The notes under the pieces are model-generated. The model was not told the origin of the DNA and ran no database searches. It worked only from the letters and a program-made list of their open reading frames with translations. Positions 7,742 to 16,952 of a stretch of DNA of 64,000 bases are shown here, piece after piece (position 1 is the stretch's first letter; every line of letters begins with the position of its first letter). Where the stretch lies: NCBI RefSeq assembly GCF_001277235.1, contig NZ_CP012266.1, positions 2,170,001-2,234,000 on the forward strand, in the 5' to 3' direction. Source of the stretch: Cronobacter dublinensis subsp. dublinensis LMG 23823 (GTDB taxonomy: Bacteria > Pseudomonadota > Gammaproteobacteria > Enterobacterales > Enterobacteriaceae). Made by a program: the position numbers and the translations under genes.

Positions 7742-9580
7742 TTGTGTCTGGATGATGATACCGCTATGGGCTTTTATTTCTCCCGCTTTGAAGACCGTAA
7801 ACCGCCGGAGCCGTTAAAAACGCCCCGCGTCGTGAAAATTCTCTGGCAGATAATGTCCGTCGCGGCGTTGGTGCTCGGCGCAAACTATATTCGCTGGCGC
7901 TGGACCGAATCGCTCAATATGGATGCGCTGTGGTACGCGCTGCCGCTGGTCATTGCGGAAACCTGCGCCTGGATTGGCACGGTGCTGTTTACCATCAACC
8001 TTTGGCGCGAGGACGACCCGCCGCAACAGCCCGCTCCGCTGGATATCAACGACTGCCTGAACCCGGACGACCGCGCGGAGTCGCGCCCGGTGCGCGTCGA
8101 CCTTTTCATCGCCACCTACTCCGAAGATGTCGAGCTGGTGCGGCTGTCCATCAAAGACGCGCTGAAGATACGCTACCCCGGCCCGCTCGATTATCGCATC
8201 CACGTGCTCGACGATGGCCGCCGCCCGGCGATGCGCGCGGTGTGCGAGGAAGAAGGCGTGAATTACATCACCCGCGAGACCAACATCGGGTTTAAGGCCG
8301 GCAACCTGCGTAACGGTCTTGAGCAGACCGACGGCGATTTTATCGTCATTTGCGATGCCGACACGCGCGTCTTCCCGACGCTGCTTGAGCATACGCTGGG
8401 GTATTTTCGCGACCCTGACGTCGCCTGGGTGCAGACGCCGCAATGGTTTTTCGATCTGCCCGAAGGCGAGCGACTGCCGCGCTGGCTGGCGCGCAAAGCG
8501 GGTAAGCCGGGCTATGCGCTCGGCTGGCTATCGGAGAAAATCGTCGGCCCGGTGACGCTCGGGCGCGATCCGTTCTTTAACGATCCGCGCATGTTTTATG
8601 ATGTGATCCTGCGGCGTCGCAACTGGGCCAACGCCGCTTTTTGCTGCGGCGCGGCCTCGGTGCATCGTCGCGAGGCCATTATGCAGGCGGCGCTGCGCAG
8701 TTATGTCTGGACGGTGGAAGAAGAGATTGACCGCCACACCCGCGATATTCGCGACCTGTCGATGCGTGAGGCGCTGCAGGACGCCATGCGCCCGCACGTG
8801 CTCTATGACACCGAGCTGACGCCGTATAAATTCCACGTCTCGGAAGATATCTACACCTCTATCGTGCTGCATGGCGACAGCGCGCGCCGCTGGCGCTCGG
8901 TGATGCATCCGCGCATCGAATCGAAAATGCTCTCGCCGCAGGACATGCTGACCTGGATTATTCAGCGCTTTAAATACGCCGCGGGCTCGCTCGATATTCT
9001 CTTTCACGACAATATCTTCAGCCGCCGCCGTTTTAAGCTGTCGCTGCCCCAGACGCTGATGTACGCCACCACGTTCTGGTCCTATCTCGCCTGCGTCTGG
9101 AACACGGTGTTTCTGGTCTCGCCGCTTATCTATCTCTTTACCGGCATCCCGCCCGTCTCCGCCTGGTCAACGCCCTTCTATCTGCATTTTCTGCCGTTTT
9201 TTATCGTCTCGGAGCTGGCGTTTATGTTCGGAACCTGGGGGATTTCGGCGTGGGATGGCCGCGCCTCGTATCTGGCCTTTTTCTCGATGAACCTCAAAGC
9301 GCTGGATACGGTGCTGCGCGGCGAGCAGATCAAGTTTCACGTGACGCCGAAAGAGCGCCAGACCGGGCGGTTTCTCTACCTGGTGAAACCACAAATCGCC
9401 ATTGTGGTGCTGACGCTCATCGGGCTTATCTGGGGCGGAATTCAGGTGGCGCGCGGCGCGGTGGATGACCCGTCCGGCTATGTCATTAATATTTTCTGGG
9501 GCGCGGTCAACATCGCCGCCATGCTGCCCATGATCATGGCCGCCATGTGGCAGCCGGCGGATGAGGAGAGCGGCGCATGA
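7742..9580 (+). CDS. Cellulose-synthase-like family 2 glycosyltransferase
   Basis: Two N-terminal helices (about 33-50, 63-85), a cytoplasmic GT-A domain and four or more C-terminal helices (437-602) give the processive synthase layout. Catalytic landmarks, counted from TTG 7742, are DDG (157-159), DAD (205-207), the SEDI acceptor-site motif (368-369) and QRFKY (408-412) in place of the usual QxxRW. There is no PilZ domain, so direct c-di-GMP activation as in BcsA is unlikely. Neither TTG 7742 nor ATG 7766 has a strong Shine-Dalgarno; the ATG may be real. The product sugar cannot be told. It overlaps the next gene by four bases. Confidence 0.88.
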   Translation: MCLDDDTAMGFYFSRFEDRKPPEPLKTPRVVKILWQIMSVAALVLGANYIRWRWTESLNMDALWYALPLVIAETCAWIGTVLFTINLWREDDPPQQPAPLDINDCLNPDDRAESRPVRVDLFIATYSEDVELVRLSIKDALKIRYPGPLDYRIHVLDDGRRPAMRAVCEEEGVNYITRETNIGFKAGNLRNGLEQTDGDFIVICDADTRVFPTLLEHTLGYFRDPDVAWVQTPQWFFDLPEGERLPRWLARKAGKPGYALGWLSEKIVGPVTLGRDPFFNDPRMFYDVILRRRNWANAAFCCGAASVHRREAIMQAALRSYVWTVEEEIDRHTRDIRDLSMREALQDAMRPHVLYDTELTPYKFHVSEDIYTSIVLHGDSARRWRSVMHPRIESKMLSPQDMLTWIIQRFKYAAGSLDILFHDNIFSRRRFKLSLPQTLMYATTFWSYLACVWNTVFLVSPLIYLFTGIPPVSAWSTPFYLHFLPFFIVSELAFMFGTWGISAWDGRASYLAFFSMNLKALDTVLRGEQIKFHVTPKERQTGRFLYLVKPQIAIVVLTLIGLIWGGIQVARGAVDDPSGYVINIFWGAVNIAAMLPMIMAAMWQPADEESGA

Positions 9581-10917
9581 AAGTCACCGACGCCCTGCTG
9601 AGCGCGCGCAGCTATATCACCATTCTGGTGGGCTTTCTGATTGGTTTCGCCGTGGTGGTGTGGGTCGAGCGCCAGATGCCGACGCGTGTGGAGAGCAGCA
9701 GCGGCATTACGCTTAGCGAAGATTTCCCGCCGCTGCCGCAGTCGCGGCAGCTGACCTTTGACGAGGCCATCTGGGCGCGCGTCGCCTGGCAATATTTCGT
9801 CAACAATACCCGCCCCGACGGGCTGGTGAACGCGCAGGACGGCGCGCCGTGGTTCAGCCTCTGGAGTACCGGCAGTTATCTGCTGGCGGCGGTTTCCGCC
9901 TACCGCCTGGAAGTGATCACCCGCGACGAGTTTAACGAGCGCGTCACCGCGGCGCTGTATGCGCTCGGCGAACTGCCGCTGACGCCTGAAGGCCTGCCCG
10001 CCGCGTATTATCGCGGGCAGCCACAGGAGATTTTAGGCAAGCCCGAAAGCAGCGCCATCGGCGCCGGGCGCCTGCTGATGGCCTTGCAGGTGCTGCTGTG
10101 GCACTACCCGCAGCATGCGCCCGCCGTGACCGCCCTGCTGTCGCGCTGGCATCTCGACGCGCTGTTTGTTCAGGCAAAAAATACCAGCGCCGCGCTGCCG
10201 GTGCGCCACTGGGTGATCCCGACCGACGAGCCGCGCGACAGCTTCGGCTATCGCACCTACGCGAGCCACACGCTGCGTCTGATTAACACCACCGCCGGGC
10301 TTGCCGTCACGCAGTCGCCGGAAGGCCAGAGCATGATCGATATCGACGGGATCATGGTGCCGGATGAAGGGCTTCGCACGCCGTGGGGCAAACAGCCGTC
10401 GCTGGTAAGCCTGCCCTGGCTACTGACGGGCCTTGAGCTCGGCTTTGACGCCCAGAGCGGTGAAGTGGCGTGGCGCATCATGCAGATCCAGCAGCGCCGT
10501 CATAGTCTGCGGGTGCGTAAACCGCCCATCAGCACCGACTACGCCGAACAGGCGCCCGATTACGCCACCGCCATTCCCGAGCGTCAGCCGGAGCGCGAAC
10601 CTGGCGAAACCGCCTATGACAAAACCGCGCCGGAGCGCACGGCGATTACCTCCACCCGCTCCGCCTTCGCCTGGTATGCGCTCTTTCGCAACGGCTGGAG
10701 CGAAGCCCTGCGCCAGCAGGTGCAACCGCTGCTGGTGCCGGGAAAAGGCTGGCAGCGCGGTCTGAATCTGAATAACAGCGTGAATAACGTGATTGATGCC
10801 GACACCAATGCGGTGGTGCTGGAGAGCCTTGCCTATATCACCGGCGGGCAACTGCTCTGTCTGGGATGCCAGCACACGCCTTCCACCGCCAATGCTTCTG
10901 CGGGAGTGACACCATGA
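9577..10917 (+). CDS. DUF3131 protein 1, membrane-anchored
   Basis: A single helix (about 13-31) anchors a periplasmic domain of about 400 residues. It shares the DUF3131 landmarks AWQYFVNN (70-77), DGLVNAQ (81-87), LWSTGSY (95-101) and a C-terminal L-N-NSVNNVIDADTNAVVLESL block. Compared with the two paralogues downstream, the W-D of the LWDTGSY-like motif is W-S, and a section before the C-terminal block is replaced by a low-complexity stretch rich in Pro and Glu (about 310-350). DUF3131 domains resemble six-hairpin glycosidase folds, but no activity is known. ATGA overlaps at both ends show translational coupling. Confidence 0.75.
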   Translation: MKVTDALLSARSYITILVGFLIGFAVVVWVERQMPTRVESSSGITLSEDFPPLPQSRQLTFDEAIWARVAWQYFVNNTRPDGLVNAQDGAPWFSLWSTGSYLLAAVSAYRLEVITRDEFNERVTAALYALGELPLTPEGLPAAYYRGQPQEILGKPESSAIGAGRLLMALQVLLWHYPQHAPAVTALLSRWHLDALFVQAKNTSAALPVRHWVIPTDEPRDSFGYRTYASHTLRLINTTAGLAVTQSPEGQSMIDIDGIMVPDEGLRTPWGKQPSLVSLPWLLTGLELGFDAQSGEVAWRIMQIQQRRHSLRVRKPPISTDYAEQAPDYATAIPERQPEREPGETAYDKTAPERTAITSTRSAFAWYALFRNGWSEALRQQVQPLLVPGKGWQRGLNLNNSVNNVIDADTNAVVLESLAYITGGQLLCLGCQHTPSTANASAGVTP

Positions 10918-12464
10918 CTTTGAGATTTTTGCCCCAGTTTCTTCGCTTTTGCGCCTGCCTCTTTTTGCTGCTGGGCTGTACGGTGACGGCGCAGGGCCGG
11001 GGGCAACTGCCCGCGAACGACTACCCAGCGCGCCACGGCGAGCTGACCGCGCGCGAAATGACGATGGCGAAAAACGCCTGGCAATATTTTGTGGTTAACT
11101 ACCAGCCCACCACGGGGCTTGTTAACGCCGTAAACCAGTACCCCTCGACCACCATGTGGGATACCGGCTCTTATATCGGCGCGCTCGTGGCGGCGCGCGA
11201 GCTGGGCATTATCGATAAAGCGGAGTTCGACCGCCGAATGCTGAAGCTGCTCGGCACGCTGAATAAACTCGACCTGTTTCGCAGTCAGGTGCCGAACAAA
11301 GCCTATAACACCATTACCGCGCAGAAGGTGAACTACGTAAACAAGCCGGGCGAAATCGGTTTTTCGGCAATCGACATCGGCCGCATGCTGCTGTGGCTGA
11401 AAAACGTCAAAGAGCGTTACCCGGAATATGGCAACAGCGTCGATAACATCGTGCTGGGCTGGGATTTCACCAACGTGGTCGACCCCTGCGGCACGCTGTA
11501 CGGATCGTATCTCGAAAATAACCAGCCGAAATATGTTCAGGAAGGCCGTCTGGGGTATGAAGAATACGCGTCGGCGGGGTATCAGCTCTGGGGCTTTAAT
11601 ACCTGCCAGGCGAATCGCCCTGAGCCTTACGCGCTGGCCGATATCTATTGCGTGCTGGTGCCGTATGATTCCCGCGACCCGCGCCGTACCAGCCAGCATA
11701 ACTACGTCGTGACGGAATCCTACCTGCTGTACGGGCTGGAGATGGGCTGGGATACCGCCAAAGACCGCGACGACAGCCCGAATAACTACACGCACCCGTG
11801 GATGAAGGACTTCGCCGACCGCGTCTATCAGGCGCAGGAGAACCGCTACACCATCACCGGGGTGCTGACGGCCCGCTCCGAGCATCAGCTCGATAAAGCG
11901 CCGTACTTCGTTTACGACACCGTGTTCAGCGACGGCTTCAACTGGAACACCATTACCGATAAAGGCCAGTACGTGCCGCAGGTGGCCGCCGTGTCGCTTA
12001 AGGCGGCGCTCGGTATGTGGGTGCTGTGGGATTCGCCCTACACCGACCGTCTCTTTTCCACCATTGAGAACGCCAACGATCCGAAACAGGGATATTACGA
12101 AGGCATTTATGAGAACGGCGACGGGCCGATCAACGCTTTCACCGGCAACAACAACGGCATCATGCTCGAAGCGCTGCTCTATAAAAAACAGGGCAAGCTG
12201 CTGCGCTTTAACACCAACGATCCGAAGAGCAAAGATTACGCGCCGTCCCTGTGGGAGAAAAAACTGGTCGATCTGTTTGAGGACAACAACACCCGCCGCA
12301 ACCGTCCGTTCCTGAACATGACGCCGGGCATCCAGAACTGGTGCCAGCAGAGCGGCACCGCGGTACGCAGCAAGCCGACCTGCCAGGCCTGCCAGTGCGC
12401 CACCTGTAACGATGACGAACCTGTGAAACTGCCACCGGTAACCGCGACATGCTTAAAACAGTAA
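10914..12464 (+). CDS. DUF3131 protein 2, lipoprotein
   Basis: The start is ATG 10914, with GGGAG just upstream and the ATGA overlap with the previous stop; an in-frame ATG at 10866 would add 16 non-secretory residues. The signal peptide ends LLLGC, giving lipid-modified Cys22. The mature domain has AWQYFVVN, TGLVNAVNQYP, MWDTGSY (Asp83), LGYEEYASAGYQLWGF and KAALGMWVLWDSPYTD. The C-terminal 50 residues hold six cysteines, suggesting disulfides. Of the three paralogues it alone keeps the W-D motif, so it is the best candidate for an active enzyme (inference). Confidence 0.75.
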   Translation: MTLRFLPQFLRFCACLFLLLGCTVTAQGRGQLPANDYPARHGELTAREMTMAKNAWQYFVVNYQPTTGLVNAVNQYPSTTMWDTGSYIGALVAARELGIIDKAEFDRRMLKLLGTLNKLDLFRSQVPNKAYNTITAQKVNYVNKPGEIGFSAIDIGRMLLWLKNVKERYPEYGNSVDNIVLGWDFTNVVDPCGTLYGSYLENNQPKYVQEGRLGYEEYASAGYQLWGFNTCQANRPEPYALADIYCVLVPYDSRDPRRTSQHNYVVTESYLLYGLEMGWDTAKDRDDSPNNYTHPWMKDFADRVYQAQENRYTITGVLTARSEHQLDKAPYFVYDTVFSDGFNWNTITDKGQYVPQVAAVSLKAALGMWVLWDSPYTDRLFSTIENANDPKQGYYEGIYENGDGPINAFTGNNNGIMLEALLYKKQGKLLRFNTNDPKSKDYAPSLWEKKLVDLFEDNNTRRNRPFLNMTPGIQNWCQQSGTAVRSKPTCQACQCATCNDDEPVKLPPVTATCLKQ

Positions 12465-13846
12465 GCCGTCTGCTGCTTATTCTCGCCGTACTGGGCGCGC
12501 TCGTCGCCTGGCTGTTGCTGCGCGATGACCGCGCCGGGTGGCGCTGGGTCTCGCACGGGGGCTGGCACACCACGGCGCGTATCAGCGCGCTCACGCCGCA
12601 GGAGCGCGAGTGGGCCGCCATCGCGTGGCGTTATTTCGAGAACAACACCCAGGACGCGACGGGGCTTGTGAACGGCAGCGATAAACGCCCCGTCGCTTCG
12701 CTCTGGCAGATAGGCGACGCGCTGATTGCCCTTACCGCCGCGCGCGAGCTGGATCTGGTGGATGAAAAGACCTTTGACGCCCGCCTGACCCGCCTGCTCG
12801 GCACCCTTAACCGCCTGCCGCTGACCAACCGCCAGACGCCAAACCGGCTCTACTCGACGTGGACGCCGGCGATGGTGGATTTCACCGGCAAGCCGGGCGT
12901 GATGGGCTGGTCGGCGCGCGATATGGCGCGCCTGATGCTGGCGCTGCGCCTGGTGGCGCAATATCACCCGCAGTACAGCGAATATCTGGAGCGCGTGGTG
13001 ATGCGCTGGAATTTCTGTCCGGTCATCGATAAAGACGGCGCGCTCTATGCCGCGCAGATGCAGAACGGGCTGCTGGCGCCGCGCGACGAAATTCGGCTTG
13101 GTGAAAGCGAATACGCCGCCGCAGGTTTCAGCCTGTGGGGGTTTCAGCCCGCGAAAGCCTGGAGCCCGCCCTCGCAGAACGTGATCATGTACGAACGCGC
13201 GCTGCCGGTCGACGCCCGCGACCCGCGCACGACCTGGCAGCCGTCGCTTATCACCACGCTGCCTTATACCCTGCCGGGGCTGGAATTCGGCTGGGAAGTG
13301 CCGGGCGTCGATCGCGAAAAAATCGACAACCTGCGCGAGCGCGCGCATCTCGTTTATCTCACCCAGGAGAGCCGCTGGCAGCAGGAACGCATCCTTACCG
13401 CCCGCGCCGATTTCACGACCAGCGCCGCGCCGTGGCACGCCGCCGACACCGTCTGGGCCAACGGTTACGGGTGGAATACGCTCGGCGATGACGGCAAAGA
13501 GTATCCGCGCCTGGCCCAGGTCTCCACCAAAGCGGTGTTCTCGCTCTGGGTGCTGTGGGACACGCCCTACACCGACGCGCTGATGCAGGCGACCCGCCTG
13601 ATGTATGACGAAAAGCGCGGCTGGTATGAAGGGCGCGTCGAAGCGACGGGCGACTATAACCGGTCGCTGACGCTCTCCACGAACGCCACCGTGCTGGAGG
13701 CGCTGTTTTACAAAGCCAACGGCGGCCCGCTGTTGTCCAGTGACGCCCCCGCCCCCGGCAGCTATTTCAGCCGCCGTCTGAGCGACGTGTTCAACCCCCT
13801 GCGCCAGTGTCTGCCTGGCGAGAGCCGCCCGGAGGTTCGCCGATGA
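12449..13846 (+). CDS. DUF3131 protein 3, membrane-anchored
   Basis: A helix at residues 5-24 anchors a 440-residue periplasmic domain closely similar to the preceding lipoprotein: AWRYFENN (59-66), TGLVNGSDKRP (71-81), LLGTLNRL, LGESEYAAAGFSLWGF and KAVFSLWVLWDTPYTD. The position of the lipoprotein's W-D is W-Q here (Trp86-Gln87). It overlaps the previous gene by 16 bases and the next by four (ATGATG). It probably works with the other two copies in processing or guiding the glycan in the periplasm (inference). Confidence 0.75.
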   Translation: MLKTVSRLLLILAVLGALVAWLLLRDDRAGWRWVSHGGWHTTARISALTPQEREWAAIAWRYFENNTQDATGLVNGSDKRPVASLWQIGDALIALTAARELDLVDEKTFDARLTRLLGTLNRLPLTNRQTPNRLYSTWTPAMVDFTGKPGVMGWSARDMARLMLALRLVAQYHPQYSEYLERVVMRWNFCPVIDKDGALYAAQMQNGLLAPRDEIRLGESEYAAAGFSLWGFQPAKAWSPPSQNVIMYERALPVDARDPRTTWQPSLITTLPYTLPGLEFGWEVPGVDREKIDNLRERAHLVYLTQESRWQQERILTARADFTTSAAPWHAADTVWANGYGWNTLGDDGKEYPRLAQVSTKAVFSLWVLWDTPYTDALMQATRLMYDEKRGWYEGRVEATGDYNRSLTLSTNATVLEALFYKANGGPLLSSDAPAPGSYFSRRLSDVFNPLRQCLPGESRPEVRR

Positions 13847-14280
13847 TGCTCTATCGGGATCTGTTTGATGAAAGCTACAGCCGTCTCTTTCCCAACGACG
13901 ACAAGCAGCCCTTTTTCGAACGCTTCTACGCCCGTTTTATCCATATGACGCCGGAAACCGAACACCACTTCGCGGCGGTGGAGACGCAAACGTTGCGCCG
14001 GTTTGTTTATAAAAGCTTTTTCGCGATGCTAATGGTCGATGGCGTGCTTATGGTGCCCGACTTCCTGGAGCGGCTGGCGCGTCAGCAGGAGAGCAACGGC
14101 GTGCGCCTGCCGCCGAATTTTTTCGCCCACTGGCGGCGGGCTATCCTGGAGACCGTGGCGGAGCTGGATCCGAAGTGCGATGAAGAAGTGCTGACCGCCT
14201 GGGCAATGACCATCGCGCCAGGGCTTGAGTATATGCGCCGTCAGGCGGAGCTGAACTATCAGCCGGGAGCGCAGCCATGA
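13843..14280 (+). CDS. Globin-like sensor protein, apparently without the haem-ligating His
   Basis: The 145-residue all-helical protein follows the bacterial globin pattern: PFFERFYARFIHMTPETEHHF (about 23-43), a helix with FVYKSFFAMLMV, then FLERLARQQESNGVRLPP and W-RAILETVAELDP. In haem globins the corresponding RRH-xx-x-GV segment carries the proximal His; here that place is Gln82. RsbR of the Bacillus stressosome is a known haem-free globin in a partner-switch system. I start at ATG 13843, seven bases after GGAGG; GTG 13807 is a weaker option. It is coupled to the histidine kinase by an ATGA overlap, so it may feed that kinase. Confidence 0.55.
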   Translation: MMLYRDLFDESYSRLFPNDDKQPFFERFYARFIHMTPETEHHFAAVETQTLRRFVYKSFFAMLMVDGVLMVPDFLERLARQQESNGVRLPPNFFAHWRRAILETVAELDPKCDEEVLTAWAMTIAPGLEYMRRQAELNYQPGAQP

Positions 14281-16952
14281 ACGGCCACGCTTTCCCTGCG
14301 GCGCTCGACGCGCTGCCCGCCGCCCTGCTGTTTTACGATAAAGACGAGCGGCTGGTCGCCTGGAATGTCCAGGTCAGCCACTTTTATCCGGGCATCGTCG
14401 GGCATCTCACGCCTGGCGCGACGCTAAGCGCGCTGGCGGCGGAGTTCGTCAACACCGGTTTTCAGACCGACAGCCGCAGCCGTGACGCGCTGATCGCCTC
14501 GCTGCTCGCCAACTGTCGTCAGGACGGCCACTGCGAAGTGCGCCAGCTCCATGCGCGGCGGCTGTTTATTCAGCATCAACGCACTGCCGACGGCGGCATT
14601 ATCAGCCTGCACACCGATATTACCGCGCTGGATAGCGTGCAGAGCACGCGCCAGCTGCTGCATGACGATTTCCTGCTGGCCGCCGAGTCGATACATATCG
14701 GCATCTGGGACTGGCAGATAACCACCGACGTCATGCATCTTAACGACGCCTTTCTGAACCTGCTGGGCGAGCCGCGCGGGCAGCTGCAGCACAACAGCCG
14801 CTTTTTACTGGGGCTAATCCATCCCGAAGACCGGGATCTGCTGAAAAACGCCATGCAGCGCGCCAGCGAGCATCAGATGCCGGTGTTCGAATGCGAAATT
14901 CGCGTGCAGCACCGCAGCGGCAACTGGCTCTGGATGCTGCTTTCCGGGCAGATCATCGCGCTGACCGTCACCGGCGAAATCGAACGCTTAATCGGCACGC
15001 TCCAGGACATCACCCGGCGTAAAGAGGCGGAGCTGATTTCCCGCGAGGCGGCCAACGCCGCGCGCGCCGCGAATGAAGCCAAAAGCGCGTTTCTGGCGAA
15101 CATGAGCCATGAGATCCGCACGCCCATGAACGGGATCCTCGGCATGACCCAGCTGTGCCTTGATACCGAACTTGACGACGAACAGCGCGAATATCTCTCG
15201 CTGGTGATGAGCTCCGCACAGTCGCTGCTGCATATCATCGATGACATTCTCGATTTTTCCAAAATCGAGGCGGGCAAAATCGTCCTGCATGAAGAATATG
15301 TCGCGCTGCGGCCCTTTATTCAGTCGCTGGTGCGCCCGCTGATGCCGCTCGCCAGCGAAAAACAGATAGAACTGCTGGTCGATGTGGACGAGCGTGTGCC
15401 GGAGATGATGCGCGTTGATGTGGTGCGCCTGCGTCAGGTGCTCACCAATCTGCTCAGCAATGCGCTGAAATTCACGCCTCAGGGCGAGATCCTTCTCGCC
15501 GTCGCGCCCGGCGCGCAGCCCGACGAATGGCGTTTTCGGGTGCGCGACAGCGGCATCGGCATTCCGCCGGAAAAACAGCAGGTGATTTTCGAAGCCTTCA
15601 GCCAGGCCGATACCTCGACAACGCGCCGTTACGGCGGCACGGGGCTGGGGCTGACCATTTCCGCGCGGCTGGTGGCGATGATGGGTGGCCAGCTGACGGT
15701 CGCGAGCGAGGCAAACCAGGGCAGCGAATTTAGCTTTACCCTGCCGCTGCAAAGCGCGGCGCAGACGACGCCGGACGTGCAGCCGCTGACGCACTTCACC
15801 GGCGAGCGGGTGCTGGTCGTTGACGATAACGCCACTAACCGCCGTCTGATGCATGCCATGCTCAGCCAGCTTGGCTTAAACCCAGTCTGCGTTTCTGGCG
15901 CTGCGGGCGCGCTCGCCCTGCTGGAGCGCGACAGCGATTTCCCGGTGATCGTGCTCGACGCGCAGATGCCGGAGATGGACGGCATTTCGCTGGCGCTGGA
16001 GATCTCCGTGTTGCCGCAGGCGTCGCGCAGCAAAATTATCATGCTCAGCTCCATGAGCCGCGACCTTGACCTCTCGACGCTGCGCCGCACCGGCATTGCC
16101 TGGTATCTCAATAAACCGGTCGATCAGCAGGAGCTCGCCCGGGCGCTCGGCGAAGCGCTACGCCCCGATCCGGCGACGCCCGCGCCGGTCGCCCCTGCGC
16201 CCGCGCCTGTACTTGCCGAGAGCGCGCCGATGCGCATTCTGCTGGCGGAGGATAACCCGGTGAACCAGCTGCTCGCGGTACGGCTGCTTGAGAAACTCGG
16301 CCATGAGTGCGTGACGGTCGATAACGGCCTGCTGGCGCTGGATCAGTGGCGTCAGGGCGGCTGGGATATTCTGCTGATGGATTTACAGATGCCGGTGATG
16401 GACGGCGAAGCGGCCATTCGCGCGCTGCGTCAGGAAGAGGCGCAGCGCGGCGGGCATCAGGCGGCGATTGTGATGACCGCGCATGCGATGCAGGGCGATA
16501 AAGAGCGCTGTCTCGCGATGGGCTTTGATGGCTACCTGTCCAAACCCGTCGCCCTGGTAGCGCTTGCCGATGAGCTGTCGCGTTTCTCGCCCGCCACGCT
16601 TCCCCCGCCGCCGGACGGCCTGCCAGACAGCGCGCAACTGCTGGCAGCGTTCGATGGCGATCTGGGGCTGCTGAAGGAGCTGCTGGGCCTCTTTAGCGAA
16701 GGCTTTGACGAACTGGCGGGGCTGCTTGACGCGGCGCTCGCCACTGGCGACGGCCAACAGGCCCACCGGCTGGCGCACAAGCTGCGCGGTGAAGCGGCGA
16801 CGTTCGGTTTTGAAGGGCTCACAACGCTATTGCAGGAGATAGAAAGCCAGGAGCCCGACGCATCAGCGGCGCAACGCGAGGCGTGGCGTCAGGCGCTCGC
16901 GACGCAGCAGCGTCGGGTGCGTGAATTCCTGATCCAACTGCTGGAGGGGTGA
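14277..16952 (+). CDS. Hybrid sensor histidine kinase (PAS-PAS-HisKA-HATPase-REC-REC-HPt)
   Basis: The 891-residue protein has two PAS-like domains (about 1-115 and 125-250), a HisKA domain with phospho-His278 (FLANMSHEIRTPMNGIL), HATPase boxes (NLLSNALKFT about 391-400, DSGIGIP, GGTGLGL), two receivers (acceptors Asp561 and Asp702) and a C-terminal HPt domain with His834 (AHKLRGEA). No transmembrane helix is evident, so it senses a cytoplasmic signal. The terminal HPt suits phosphotransfer to a separate response regulator; the RR-PP2C protein at 4060-5280 is the only one in this island. It overlaps its neighbours by four bases on each side. Confidence 0.93.
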   Translation: MNGHAFPAALDALPAALLFYDKDERLVAWNVQVSHFYPGIVGHLTPGATLSALAAEFVNTGFQTDSRSRDALIASLLANCRQDGHCEVRQLHARRLFIQHQRTADGGIISLHTDITALDSVQSTRQLLHDDFLLAAESIHIGIWDWQITTDVMHLNDAFLNLLGEPRGQLQHNSRFLLGLIHPEDRDLLKNAMQRASEHQMPVFECEIRVQHRSGNWLWMLLSGQIIALTVTGEIERLIGTLQDITRRKEAELISREAANAARAANEAKSAFLANMSHEIRTPMNGILGMTQLCLDTELDDEQREYLSLVMSSAQSLLHIIDDILDFSKIEAGKIVLHEEYVALRPFIQSLVRPLMPLASEKQIELLVDVDERVPEMMRVDVVRLRQVLTNLLSNALKFTPQGEILLAVAPGAQPDEWRFRVRDSGIGIPPEKQQVIFEAFSQADTSTTRRYGGTGLGLTISARLVAMMGGQLTVASEANQGSEFSFTLPLQSAAQTTPDVQPLTHFTGERVLVVDDNATNRRLMHAMLSQLGLNPVCVSGAAGALALLERDSDFPVIVLDAQMPEMDGISLALEISVLPQASRSKIIMLSSMSRDLDLSTLRRTGIAWYLNKPVDQQELARALGEALRPDPATPAPVAPAPAPVLAESAPMRILLAEDNPVNQLLAVRLLEKLGHECVTVDNGLLALDQWRQGGWDILLMDLQMPVMDGEAAIRALRQEEAQRGGHQAAIVMTAHAMQGDKERCLAMGFDGYLSKPVALVALADELSRFSPATLPPPPDGLPDSAQLLAAFDGDLGLLKELLGLFSEGFDELAGLLDAALATGDGQQAHRLAHKLRGEAATFGFEGLTTLLQEIESQEPDASAAQREAWRQALATQQRRVREFLIQLLEG

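Noticed and set aside
12236..13438. 400-residue minus-strand open frame
   Set aside because: Opposite two DUF3131 genes; composition dominated by Arg, Ala, His and Gly with no family features.
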